A stretch of DNA of 11,730 nt from NIOZ-UU35 sp964344175 (GTDB taxonomy: Bacteria; Chloroflexota; Anaerolineae; Anaerolineales; UBA11858), in contig CAYFMI010000110.1 in the NCBI GenBank assembly GCA_964344175.1, forward strand, positions 1 through 11,730, in the 5' to 3' direction. Below the pieces are notes generated by a model that worked only from the letters and a program-made list of their open reading frames with translations, did not search any database and was not told the origin of the DNA. How positions within the stretch are numbered: position 1 is the stretch's first letter; each line of letters starts with the position of its first letter. This document shows, in pieces, positions 1 through 6,544 of the stretch. The translations under genes and the position numbers were made by a program.

Positions 1-60
1 CTACCACGTGTTGAGACCATTTTCTCTACCCACTTACCGGAAAGTAAAGGATAAAAAATA

Positions 61-609
61 ATGATGAATCCTCGAGTTTACAATGAAATAGAAATAGCTT
101 CAGAAGAGTCTGGCATTACCAGGCAAGCAAGGCAGACCCAGGATGGAAAAAAGTGTGTGATCGTAAAAAATGGGGAGAAGCCCATTAGGAATTGCAGAGT
201 TGTGCTAGATAATCTGGAGTTTTATTTTCAAGGGGAGTGGATTTCTTCTCCAAACGGATTTGAGCGGAAAGCATTGAAGTGGGGGGTGGGAGATGAATGC
301 TCGAAGGGCGCAGCCAACATCGCGGCGAACGGCTCCGAAGTTTTAGAGATTGTCGGATTATTTCGATTCCCAAATCCCCATTTCGTAATTTCCTATTTTG
401 ATGGATATACGGGCAAAACGTACCAGCTTGTGGGAATGTACAAACTGGAGTGCAGGATTGAGGGGGGGATTATGAGTGGTGGAAATGTGGTTGAAATTAT
501 CCCGATTGTTTATGAAGTGCAGCTTAACTTTGCAGATGCTCATAAGTTGGATATTGAAAATGTGCGCTGCATACCCCCGGGTGCAAAGGGAAACGACCTG
601 GGTGAATAG
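61..609 (+). CDS. Hypothetical protein, probably beta-rich
   Basis: I do not recognise this 182-residue protein. It has no signal peptide and no membrane helix, so it is probably cytoplasmic. From about residue 30 it alternates short hydrophobic strands with turns (CVIVKNG at 32-38, RNCRVVLDNLEF at 43-54, SEVLEIVGLF at 92-101, NVVEIIPIVYEVQLNF at 142-157). This suggests an Ig-like or other beta-sandwich fold, which is inference only. Cysteines are at 32, 45, 80, 131 and 170. Two ATG codons stand in tandem at 61 and 64. An AAGGA at 47-51 lies 9 nt before the first, which is why I use it. Codon use looks more AT-rich than in the kinase downstream, which could mean a more recently acquired gene. 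No promoter is visible in the 60 nt available upstream, so it may belong to a transcript starting outside the window. Confidence 0.7.
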   Translation: MMNPRVYNEIEIASEESGITRQARQTQDGKKCVIVKNGEKPIRNCRVVLDNLEFYFQGEWISSPNGFERKALKWGVGDECSKGAANIAANGSEVLEIVGLFRFPNPHFVISYFDGYTGKTYQLVGMYKLECRIEGGIMSGGNVVEIIPIVYEVQLNFADAHKLDIENVRCIPPGAKGNDLGE

Positions 610-723
610 GGTGCCGCGCGCGAAAACCACCTGAGCCGAGAAGAAGCGGCAAAAATGCCAGGGACGTGCTGGCGGGGCCCTTGTTGCGCTTGGAAGCATC
701 CACAGCGCGAACTGATTCGATAG

Positions 724-752
724 TTGCTGTGTCGAGTGAGTTGAAGTATTAT
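724..752 (+). promoter_or_regulatory. Candidate sigma70-like promoter
   Basis: TTGCTG (724-729) and TATTAT (747-752) are separated by exactly 17 nt. The -10 box matches consensus at 5 of 6 positions and the -35 at 3 of 6. It would start a transcript near 759 and read into the gene at 790 and then the hybrid kinase at 1180. The stretch 610-789 holds no other feature that I can support. Confidence 0.35.
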
Positions 753-789
753 ACAAAAGCAATGCCTAAACTCAGTAAGCGAGGCAAAT

Positions 790-1143
790 ATGACCGTAGC
801 TGGAGAGCAATTCACCCGATTTCGATATATCCATATTTGGAGTTCTTCTGAAGAAGTACGCGTAAAATGTACAGACCCCGTAATCCTCGAGGAAATCATT
901 AAGGCCATCAACCGAGCCACTATTACCAATGAAATTCTCGAAAAAATTGAAGTCGAACGCCATTTTGATATCGCCAACGTGTTGCACGGCATTAGCGTAA
1001 CGAATGCCGACGAGGAAGCATACCGCCGTTTGGGATGGTGGATGTTTCGAGCTTTGTGCGACCAGGGCTGGGAGCCAATAGATACCGGAGAACGCGCTTA
1101 TAAATTGAAGTCGCAGCAAACTATCGAGCGCCTGGCCTTCTGA
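790..1143 (+). CDS. Hypothetical small protein upstream of the hybrid kinase
   Basis: This is an unrecognised 117-residue soluble protein with no signal peptide or membrane segment. It is predicted alpha/beta: an N-terminal strand (FRYIHIW, 11-17), a helix around VILEEIIKAINRA (31-43), and a C-terminal block with paired tryptophans (WWMFRALC, 83-90) followed by GWEP (93-96) and a closing strand (AYKLKSQ). ATG at 790 is preceded by GAGG at 781-784, a spacing of 5 nt, which supports this start. The kinase gene begins 36 nt after its stop on the same strand, so co-transcription is plausible. That neighbourhood suggests, but does not show, a role tied to the kinase. I have no family assignment. 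Confidence 0.65.
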   Translation: MTVAGEQFTRFRYIHIWSSSEEVRVKCTDPVILEEIIKAINRATITNEILEKIEVERHFDIANVLHGISVTNADEEAYRRLGWWMFRALCDQGWEPIDTGERAYKLKSQQTIERLAF

Positions 1144-1179
1144 AGCCCTAAGGAAATGGCTATTGTGTAGGAAAACCCT

Positions 1180-3420
1180 ATGGACAATAAAAATACGCTT
1201 ATCACTAATGCTGCCTCTTATATCAACGGAAGCCTTGAATCAAAATTGGATGCCTGGCGGGAAAGTGCGTTGAACACCTTATTGTTGGTCGCAGTCATTG
1301 TCTTCACGCCTGCGATCATTGTATGGTTATTTCGATTCAACTCCCTCAAGGAAATTCTCGATGTTGCGTGGGCATATTTTCTTATTTATGTCCTAACATT
1401 AGGTCTCGCTTTTTTTCGTCAAATCAATTATCGTCTGAGGGCCTGGGCGTTGATACTGTTCACGTATCTGACCGGCACGTTGGCATTGGTCTTGGGCGGC
1501 TTGGCGGGAGATGGGCGGGTCTACCTTTTAGTGCTTCCAGTTATGGCCCTAATATTACTGAGTGCACGATCTGGGGCAATCATGGCAGGCCTTTCGGTTG
1601 TTACTTACTCAGTATTAGGCTTAGCTGCTGCGCGTGGCTGGTTAGTGGGGCAATTGTTGTTCCTCGATAATCCGCTAGACGGAGCCACATGGGTGCAGGA
1701 GGGCATTGTTTTAGCGGCGTGCCTGGCAATGGTAGCGGCATTGCAATGGAGTTTCAGCCAGTTTTTAGAATCGATGGCCTCGAAAAACGCACGTCTCTAT
1801 GAGCAAATTCGTAGGATTGTCACCGAGTTGGAACAACGTGTTGAAGAGCGCACCGCCGAGCTAAAACATGCCTACAATACGCTTCGTTCTCGTGAGAAGA
1901 ACTTGGCTGCTGCGCAGCGTATTGGTCAGATTGGATCATGGGAGTGGAAAATAGATACCAACGTGGAGCGCTGGTCAGAAGAAGCCTACCGCATTGTTGG
2001 CATCTCCCCCGATGAATTTCGGGGTGATCACGCTCACTTTTCAGATCTGCTGCATCCCGATGATCGGGGCAAGGTGAATCGTGCTATTTATGCTGCATTG
2101 AAGGGGGAGTGCCCCTATGATTTGGAGTATCGCTTCAGTTTGCTAGATCAATCCACACGGCATGTTCACGCGCGTGCTGAGGTCATCTATGATGACGACG
2201 GAGAGCCGCTCTCGATGCAGGGGACGATCCACGATATTACCGAGCGGGTTTGTGCCGAGGAAAATTTACGCGCCGCCAAAGCCGAAGCAGAGCGGGCCAA
2301 CAATGCCAAGAGTGAATTTCTTTCCCGAATGTCGCATGAGTTACGCGCCCCCATGAATCTGGTACTGGGGTTTGCGCAGCTATTGGAGATGGATCGCCAA
2401 AATCCACTCACGCCATCCCAACGCAAGAGCGTCCGCTATATTTTGGATGAGGGCGCCTATTTACTGCGCCTGATTGACGAGGTACTTGATATCTCTCGTA
2501 TTGAAACCGGCCGCATGGCGATATCGCCCGAAACAGTCGATGTCAGTGCGGTTGTGAATGAGCTGCACAACTTGTGCGAACCCCTGGCTGCCCGCAATCA
2601 AGTTCAAATTGTGTTGGATGAATCTATTCAAGAGAGAATATTTGTCCGTGCGGACCAGCAGCGTTTGCATCAGGTATTGTTGAATTTGATCTCCAATGCG
2701 ATTAAATTCAATGTTGTGGGTGGCAGAGTGAGTTTGTCGTGCCAGCATCGGGGACGGCGAAAAATTCGCATAAGTGTTCGGGATACCGGCGTTGGCATTC
2801 AACCGGAGAAGCTGGATAAGTTGTTTGTGCCGTTTGTGCGCCTGGAAGATGCCGGGCAAAATAATGTTGAGGGCACCGGGTTGGGCCTGGCGCTTTCCCG
2901 GCAATTAATGGAGTTGATGAATGGCGATATTGGCGTAAAAAGTGTGCCTAGTGAGGGATCGGAATTTTGGATTGAATTACCCCTGGCCGCGCACCCGAAG
3001 GCGCATTTGCATTCAGATGCCCAACCCGCCGAGGTTGAAAAGCCAGCCCCTCCAGCAAGTACCTTATTATATATTGAGGATTACAAGCCAAACCTTGAAT
3101 TGCTCAAAATGGCATTGTCTGAATACCCCCAAGTTAAGCTGCTTTGGGCCAGCGATGGAAAAAGTGGCCTGGCAATGGCACGAGAGCAACGGCCTGATTT
3201 AATTTTGTTGGATTTACAATTGCCAGATATGCATGGATACGATGTGCTGCAACAATTGGCGCAGGATGAAAGCACCGAGACAATTCCGGTGGTTGTGTTG
3301 AGCGCCGATGCCACACCCCGCCAGATTGAGTATTTGGTCGATGCCGGTGCGCTGGCCTATCTGACGAAGCCCATCAATATGAGCGCTTTTTTGCAGAATA
3401 TTCAATCCTGGCTACCATAA
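1180..3420 (+). CDS. Membrane-bound hybrid sensor histidine kinase (6TM-PAS-HisKA-HATPase-REC)
   Basis: This 746-residue protein is a hybrid two-component sensor that autophosphorylates on His and passes the phosphate to its own receiver domain. About six hydrophobic helices lie between residues 31 and 192, with a short predicted external loop near 151-173. A coiled coil (about 203-245) leads to a PAS domain (about 246-357, with HPDD at 292-295 and a GTIHDITERV end typical of PAC). HisKA carries the phosphoacceptor H386 in SHELRAPMN. The ATPase domain has N502/N506 (N box), DTGVGI at 535-540 (G1) and GTGLGLALS at 565-573 (G2). The receiver has acidic E633/D634, phosphoacceptor D678, S708 and K730. 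All catalytic residues are present, so it should be active. ATG at 1180 has AGGA at 1169-1172, 7 nt upstream. No HPt protein or separate response regulator lies nearby, so the output partner must be encoded elsewhere. The sensor region matches no named domain that I can assign. Confidence 0.95.
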   Translation: MDNKNTLITNAASYINGSLESKLDAWRESALNTLLLVAVIVFTPAIIVWLFRFNSLKEILDVAWAYFLIYVLTLGLAFFRQINYRLRAWALILFTYLTGTLALVLGGLAGDGRVYLLVLPVMALILLSARSGAIMAGLSVVTYSVLGLAAARGWLVGQLLFLDNPLDGATWVQEGIVLAACLAMVAALQWSFSQFLESMASKNARLYEQIRRIVTELEQRVEERTAELKHAYNTLRSREKNLAAAQRIGQIGSWEWKIDTNVERWSEEAYRIVGISPDEFRGDHAHFSDLLHPDDRGKVNRAIYAALKGECPYDLEYRFSLLDQSTRHVHARAEVIYDDDGEPLSMQGTIHDITERVCAEENLRAAKAEAERANNAKSEFLSRMSHELRAPMNLVLGFAQLLEMDRQNPLTPSQRKSVRYILDEGAYLLRLIDEVLDISRIETGRMAISPETVDVSAVVNELHNLCEPLAARNQVQIVLDESIQERIFVRADQQRLHQVLLNLISNAIKFNVVGGRVSLSCQHRGRRKIRISVRDTGVGIQPEKLDKLFVPFVRLEDAGQNNVEGTGLGLALSRQLMELMNGDIGVKSVPSEGSEFWIELPLAAHPKAHLHSDAQPAEVEKPAPPASTLLYIEDYKPNLELLKMALSEYPQVKLLWASDGKSGLAMAREQRPDLILLDLQLPDMHGYDVLQQLAQDESTETIPVVVLSADATPRQIEYLVDAGALAYLTKPINMSAFLQNIQSWLP

Positions 3421-3465
3421 CTTAATTAGCCTGGCTGTCCGATTGTCATTTTCTGCGGCGTAAAA

Positions 3466-3493
3466 AAATCCCCAGAGTTTACTCTGGGGATTT
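3466..3493 (-). terminator. Intrinsic terminator of the hisS/tRNA-His transcript
   Basis: AAATCCCCAGAG and CTCTGGGGATTT form a perfect 12-bp stem around a TTTA loop. On the minus strand the stem is followed by a run of seven T (complement of the A run 3462-3468, partly inside the stem), the classical intrinsic terminator layout. It starts 5 nt after the CCA end of tRNA-His, so it fits the end of that transcript. On the plus strand the tail is only GTGTTT, so it may work weakly for the kinase gene as well. Confidence 0.85.
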
Positions 3494-3498
3494 GTGTT

Positions 3499-3574
3499 TG
3501 GGGCGGATGACGGGGCTCGAACCCGCAACATTCGCATCCACAGTGCGATGCTCTGCCATTGAGCTACATCCGCC
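3499..3574 (-). tRNA. tRNA-His (anticodon GTG), with encoded G-1 and CCA
   Basis: The minus strand folds as a complete cloverleaf. The acceptor stem is GCGGATG with CATCCGC, the D stem is GCTC with GAGC, the anticodon stem is TCGCA with TGCGA around loop CTGTGGA (anticodon GTG), the variable loop is ATGTT, and the T stem is GCGGG with CCCGT (one G-U) around TTCGAGC. Position 3574 supplies an extra 5' G that pairs with discriminator C73 (3502), the histidine identity element. CCA (3499-3501) is encoded in the DNA. The gene lies 17 nt after the hisS stop on the same strand, and a terminator follows directly, so it is probably processed from the hisS transcript. Confidence 0.97.
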
Positions 3575-3591
3575 ACGCAGGGGAGATTTTA

Positions 3592-4881
3592 TCACGAAGG
3601 TTTTTCGCCAGCAAGGATTTTACGGATAACTTCAGGGGCATCTTTTTGTAGAGTTACTGTTTGGTCGCGGTCAACTAAATTTTTAATGGCTACCTGGCCC
3701 TGGGCGTCTTCATCAGGGCCTAGGATGAGCGCCAGACGCGCCCCAATGCGGTCGGCGAATTTGAATTGCTTACCTAATTTCGCGGGGACGGGGTAACAGG
3801 TTACATTCAGCCCGGTCTGCCGCAACTTGGCGGCCAGTTTGTAGGAGGCCAGTAGTAGGCTCTCGTCGAATATGGTGACCAGCACCGGAGCAGGGGATGC
3901 TTCTAGATCTTTCGGTAGATGCCCGGTTTCCTCGAGCAGCAGAGTGATGACGACATCGCCCATGGCATAGCCGGTTCCTGGCAGGGGGTCACCACCTACA
4001 TCGGCGAGCAGGTTATCATAGCGACCGCCGCCGGCAACAGCCCGGCGCAAAGTGGGCGTTGTGGCGCGGCCTTCGTAAACGGTGCCGGTATAGTAATCTA
4101 ACCCACGGATGATTTGCGGGTCAAACTGGACGTACTCGCTTACGCCTAGCGCGTCAATGGCCTCGAAGAAGCGCACCAATTCGTCGGATTCTTCCCAGAG
4201 CTGGCGATTCTCTAACAGTGCGCCTAGCTGGTCGAATTGCTGGGGAGACAAGCCTAACTCCAGGGCGTAGTCGCGCCATTTCTCACGAGTCAGCTTATCC
4301 CGCCGGTCGATCAGGCGAATCGCTTTGGGGCGCAGGTCGGCATCTAGGCCCATCCGCTCCAGTTCGCCATCCATCAGGCGCCGATTATTGACCAGAATTT
4401 TAACTTCACTGGCGTTCAACCCGGTGGCTTTGTAGAAAGATGCCATCACCGCAACCATCTCGGCATCGGCTTCTGGGGAGGCTTCTCCGATTAAGTCGAT
4501 ATTCCATTGGAAGAATTCGCGCGTGCGCCCTTTCTGTGGTCGCTCGTAGCGCCAGAAGGGGCCAAAAGACCACCAGCGCAGCGGATAGTGAAGTCGGTTC
4601 TGACGCTGGGCAACCATGCGCACCAGGGTGGGGGTCAGTTCGGGACGCAGGGTGATCAGGTTGTCGCTGCGATCAGGGAATACGAAGGATTGCTCCTTGA
4701 CAAGCTCCTCGCCCGATTTGGCAGCATACAGCTCGATGGTTTCAAGAATTGGCCCCTCGTATTCCTGGTAGCCAAAGGCCTCGGAGACTTGACGAGCTTT
4801 GTTGTATAACCAGGTGCGGATTGCCATTTCGCGGGGATAAAAATCGCGCGTCCCCTTTACAGGTTGGATGATGTTCTTCAT
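3592..4881 (-). CDS. hisS: Histidyl-tRNA synthetase
   Basis: This is a class IIa aminoacyl-tRNA synthetase that joins histidine to tRNA-His in the cytoplasm with ATP hydrolysis. At 429 residues it has normal bacterial HisRS length. Visible landmarks are the VKGTRD start (8-13), the TLRPELTPTLVR segment (77-88), motif 2 (WRYERPQKGRTREFFQ, 110-125), the histidine-specific RGLDYYTG loop (259-266) with catalytic Arg259, and motif 3 with GGGRYDNL (284-291) and GTGYAMG (302-308). A C-terminal anticodon-binding domain spans about 330-425. The start at 4881 fits the MKNIIQPVKGTRD N-terminus of the family, although no clear Shine-Dalgarno precedes it. Its cognate tRNA-His gene lies 17 nt downstream, and a small conserved gene lies 113 nt upstream on the same strand. 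I see no T-box leader in that gap. Confidence 0.97.
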   Translation of the reverse strand: MKNIIQPVKGTRDFYPREMAIRTWLYNKARQVSEAFGYQEYEGPILETIELYAAKSGEELVKEQSFVFPDRSDNLITLRPELTPTLVRMVAQRQNRLHYPLRWWSFGPFWRYERPQKGRTREFFQWNIDLIGEASPEADAEMVAVMASFYKATGLNASEVKILVNNRRLMDGELERMGLDADLRPKAIRLIDRRDKLTREKWRDYALELGLSPQQFDQLGALLENRQLWEESDELVRFFEAIDALGVSEYVQFDPQIIRGLDYYTGTVYEGRATTPTLRRAVAGGGRYDNLLADVGGDPLPGTGYAMGDVVITLLLEETGHLPKDLEASPAPVLVTIFDESLLLASYKLAAKLRQTGLNVTCYPVPAKLGKQFKFADRIGARLALILGPDEDAQGQVAIKNLVDRDQTVTLQKDAPEVIRKILAGEKPS

Positions 4882-4982
4882 AATTATTTTCTATTGCTGT
4901 TGCGCTCTTCCGAGAGAGAAAACCCCCGAATGGGCAGGCGTCAACGCATGGAACAGGGTTTGTTCTTCTTGTGCGAGGGGAG

Positions 4983-4991
4983 ATTGTATCA
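4983..4991 (-). promoter_or_regulatory. Possible extended -10 promoter for hisS
   Basis: The minus strand reads TGATACAAT, an extended -10 (TG, one base, then TACAAT). It lies just past the stop codon of the upstream gene and about 100 nt before the hisS start. The matching -35 position is poor. It would let hisS and tRNA-His be transcribed apart from the upstream gene. The evidence is motif only. Confidence 0.3.
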
Positions 4992-4994
4992 TAT

Positions 4995-5345
4995 TCATTC
5001 TTGGCCGTGCCAGAATGGACAATGGGGGCAGTTTTCTCCTTCGGGAAAGTCAACGCCTTCGTCGTGCGGGCATCCGATGATGCCTTCGGTCATGATGACT
5101 TCTTGAACTTTGTGCAACCGAAAATATTCGCCAATTTCGGCAATCACCGCCGGATCTGTGCAGACGCCTTCCTCGATCCAATGGCGAAATTCGGGTTTTG
5201 CGTTGGGGGCATTAATAACGCTGGCCGTGATTTTAGAGCAAGTCTGATCGTCGGGGCCAAAGTATGCCAGGGTTCCAATGGGATACTTGTTTTTGCCCTC
5301 GATCGCTGTAAGAATTTGAGATGGGAGTTGATTTGATTTCATCAT
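4995..5345 (-). CDS. Conserved hypothetical protein with C-terminal CPH...CPHCPFW motif
   Basis: This 116-residue soluble protein has unknown function. Its N-terminal half is predicted alpha/beta (YPIGTLAYFGPDDQTCSKITASVI, split by turns). The tail (from about residue 88) contains IIGCPHDEGVDFPEG followed by ENCPHCPFW. It carries Cys91, His93, Cys106, His108 and Cys109, which look like a metal-binding or redox cluster. I recall similar tails (IGCPHEEG...CPxCPFW) in uncharacterised bacterial proteins, but cannot name a domain. An in-frame ATG exists upstream at 5363, but it overlaps the predicted -10 box, so I place the start at the tandem ATGs 5345/5342. The resulting leader is only about 10 nt with no strong Shine-Dalgarno. 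The gene lies upstream of hisS on the same strand and may share its transcript. Confidence 0.8.
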   Translation of the reverse strand: MMKSNQLPSQILTAIEGKNKYPIGTLAYFGPDDQTCSKITASVINAPNAKPEFRHWIEEGVCTDPAVIAEIGEYFRLHKVQEVIMTEGIIGCPHDEGVDFPEGENCPHCPFWHGQE

Positions 5346-5361
5346 GATCGTCTCTACGCGC

Positions 5362-5391
5362 ATTGTAGCACCGCATGGCTATTGTCGTCAA
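5362..5391 (-). promoter_or_regulatory. sigma70-like promoter of the CPH/CPHC gene
   Basis: On the minus strand, TTGACG (5391-5386) is separated by 18 nt from TACAAT (5367-5362). Each box matches consensus at 5 of 6 positions. Transcription should begin near 5355. This excludes the upstream ATG at 5363 as a start codon and leaves a very short leader before the ATG at 5345. Confidence 0.6.
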
Positions 5392-5392
5392 C

Positions 5393-5552
5393 AAGCCCTG
5401 GCATTTCACGGCTTTCTTAAATTTGTGCTATACCAGAAATTTACCGCAGAGAACGCCGGGTTCGCTGAGTTTTTTAAATTTTTCTCTGCGTTCTTTGCGC
5501 TCTCAGCGGTAAAAGCGCTTTTCGTTTCGACTTTAAGAAAGCCCTGGCATTT
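5393..5552. repeat. Palindromic MITE-like intergenic element with flanking direct repeats
   Basis: Positions 5410-5543 form a 134-bp imperfect palindrome whose arms stay in register. The outer 12 bp GGCTTTCTTAAA (5410-5421) match TTTAAGAAAGCC (5532-5543) perfectly. The inner TTTACCGC (5440-5447) matches GCGGTAAA (5506-5513). The core segments AGAGAACGC...CGCTGAG and CTCTGCG...GCGCTCT pair with mismatches up to a T-rich loop at 5470-5483. All three blocks share the same centre (5476.5). The 14-mer AAGCCCTGGCATTT occurs on both sides (5393-5406 and 5539-5552), overlapping the right terminal inverted repeat by five bases. No open reading frame in it looks real. It may be a non-autonomous mobile element or a dispersed repeat. 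The rest of this gene-free stretch, 5553-5631, shows nothing that I can support. Confidence 0.65.
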
Positions 5553-5631
5553 GCATTGTAGAATTGAAAAGCGATTGGGCTGGTCAATTGTGCGCGGCAA
5601 ATCCCTACCCTGGTCGACTATGCCGCAGCAC

Positions 5632-5659
5632 TTGACAGAGCGATGAATGATGCCATAAT
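5632..5659 (+). promoter_or_regulatory. sigma70-like promoter of the lipoprotein gene
   Basis: A perfect TTGACA (5632-5637) is separated by 16 nt from CATAAT (5654-5659), which matches TATAAT at 5 of 6 positions. Transcription would start near 5667, giving a leader of about 60 nt before the ATG at 5726. Confidence 0.65.
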
Positions 5660-5725
5660 AAAGTCGCGTGGTTTTGGCAACATTCTTGCACCCCTTAAAG
5701 CAAGCCAAATGGCCTGGAGTGAACT

Positions 5726-6463
5726 ATGTATCGAAATTGGATCCGTATCCTTATTATGCTTGCGCTGCTCTTCGGCGCGTGTGGCCTGGGCACAACCGTG
5801 GTAGAAGAAACTGCTCCGGCGACGGCAACGGCGACACCGTTTGTCGATTTGAACGACCTGGCTGCCCGCACACTCACCCCAACAGCTCTCCCCACAGAAA
5901 CGCCAGAGCCCACCGAAACCGCGACGCCGCTTCCCACCCCAACAGAAGAGGCGCTCGTGGAGCTGGCATCTGACAATGCTACACCGGCCAAAGCAGTTTC
6001 GGCAGAGATGGGGGACCGCTATTTTGTGGTGCAGGACGACACACCCGTTGGCATGCCCAATTGGGCGCATGCCGAGGCGGGCTGCAACTGGCTGGGTGTG
6101 GCCGGTCAGTTATTTGATTTGGCCGGGGACCCGGCTATTAATTTGGTGGTGGAAGTCGGGGGAACCCTGGCGGGCGAACCGGTTTTGGGGCTGGCTCTAA
6201 CCGGGCTGGATAGTGTGTACGGGCCGGGCGGTTACGAAATTCAACTTGCCGAAGAAGTGATTGCCTCGCACAATGAAGTTTGGCTGCAAGTCAAAAACGC
6301 CCAGGGGCAAGTGCTTTCGGAGCCGATATTTGTCACAACTTACGCAGATTGCAATCAAAATTTGATCTTATTGAACTTTGTCGAATTGGAGACCGTTCCA
6401 ACACCGCCGCCGGATAATCAGGTCTTTTTGCCCTTCATTGTTCAGCAGGGCCTTGCCCCCTAA
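5726..6463 (+). CDS. Secreted lipoprotein with Thr/Pro-rich linker and C-terminal beta domain
   Basis: The function of this 245-residue protein is unknown. A lipoprotein signal peptide (residues 1-18) has charged residues followed by LIMLALLFGA, with lipidated Cys19 predicted. The -3 residue is Phe, slightly atypical for a lipobox. A low-complexity linker rich in TPT/PTE (about 30-75) should hold the domain away from the membrane. The folded domain (about 112-220) contains GCNWLGVAGQLFDLAGDP, a YGPGGYEI block (165-172) and a closing YADCNQNLILLNF (206-218). Cys120 and Cys209 could form a disulfide. The C-terminus ends in NQVFLPFIVQQ. This architecture is what I associate with Chloroflexota surface proteins. 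GGAG at 5716-5719 lies 6 nt before the ATG. It has its own promoter and is followed by a hairpin, so it is probably monocistronic. Confidence 0.85.
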   Translation: MYRNWIRILIMLALLFGACGLGTTVVEETAPATATATPFVDLNDLAARTLTPTALPTETPEPTETATPLPTPTEEALVELASDNATPAKAVSAEMGDRYFVVQDDTPVGMPNWAHAEAGCNWLGVAGQLFDLAGDPAINLVVEVGGTLAGEPVLGLALTGLDSVYGPGGYEIQLAEEVIASHNEVWLQVKNAQGQVLSEPIFVTTYADCNQNLILLNFVELETVPTPPPDNQVFLPFIVQQGLAP

Positions 6464-6498
6464 CTGTGGGGCAAAAATTATCAAGAGCTTTCTCTATC

Positions 6499-6534
6499 AA
6501 TAGCGCCAGGAGCGTAGTACACCCTGGCGCTATT
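6499..6534 (+). terminator. Stem-loop, probable terminator after the lipoprotein gene
   Basis: AATAGCGCCAGG (6499-6510) and CCTGGCGCTATT (6523-6534) form a perfect 12-bp stem with a 12-nt loop. The downstream bases ATTATG give only a weak U tract, so it may be an inefficient or factor-aided terminator. It separates the lipoprotein from the feoA promoter. Confidence 0.5.
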
Positions 6535-6544
6535 ATTATGAAAA

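Noticed and set aside
211..243. NLEFYFQGEW in the first protein resembles the ENLYFQG site cut by tobacco etch virus protease, hinting at vector sequence.
   Set aside because: The match is broken by two extra residues and the surrounding sequence is a normal native reading frame with no other vector parts.
666..851. Short plus-strand reading frame in the 610-789 gap.
   Set aside because: It has no convincing ribosome site, runs into the better supported gene at 790, and its composition looks random.
358..1119. Minus-strand reading frames opposite the first two genes.
   Set aside because: They overlap each other and the plus-strand frames, have no ribosome sites and no recognisable domains, so they are shadows.
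1156..1170. Mini reading frame ATG-GCT-ATT-GTG-TAG before the kinase gene as a leader peptide.
   Set aside because: Four codons can arise by chance and there is no attenuator structure. The kinase has its own AGGA site.
4882..4994. T-box riboswitch in the hisS leader, as found for synthetase genes in Firmicutes.
   Set aside because: The gap is only 113 nt, and I see neither the T-box sequence nor an antiterminator/terminator pair.
6453..6474. Hairpin TTGCCCC/GGGGCAA across the stop codon of the lipoprotein gene as a terminator.
   Set aside because: The stem is only 7 bp, overlaps the coding end, and has no T run after it. The 12-bp stem at 6499 is the better candidate.
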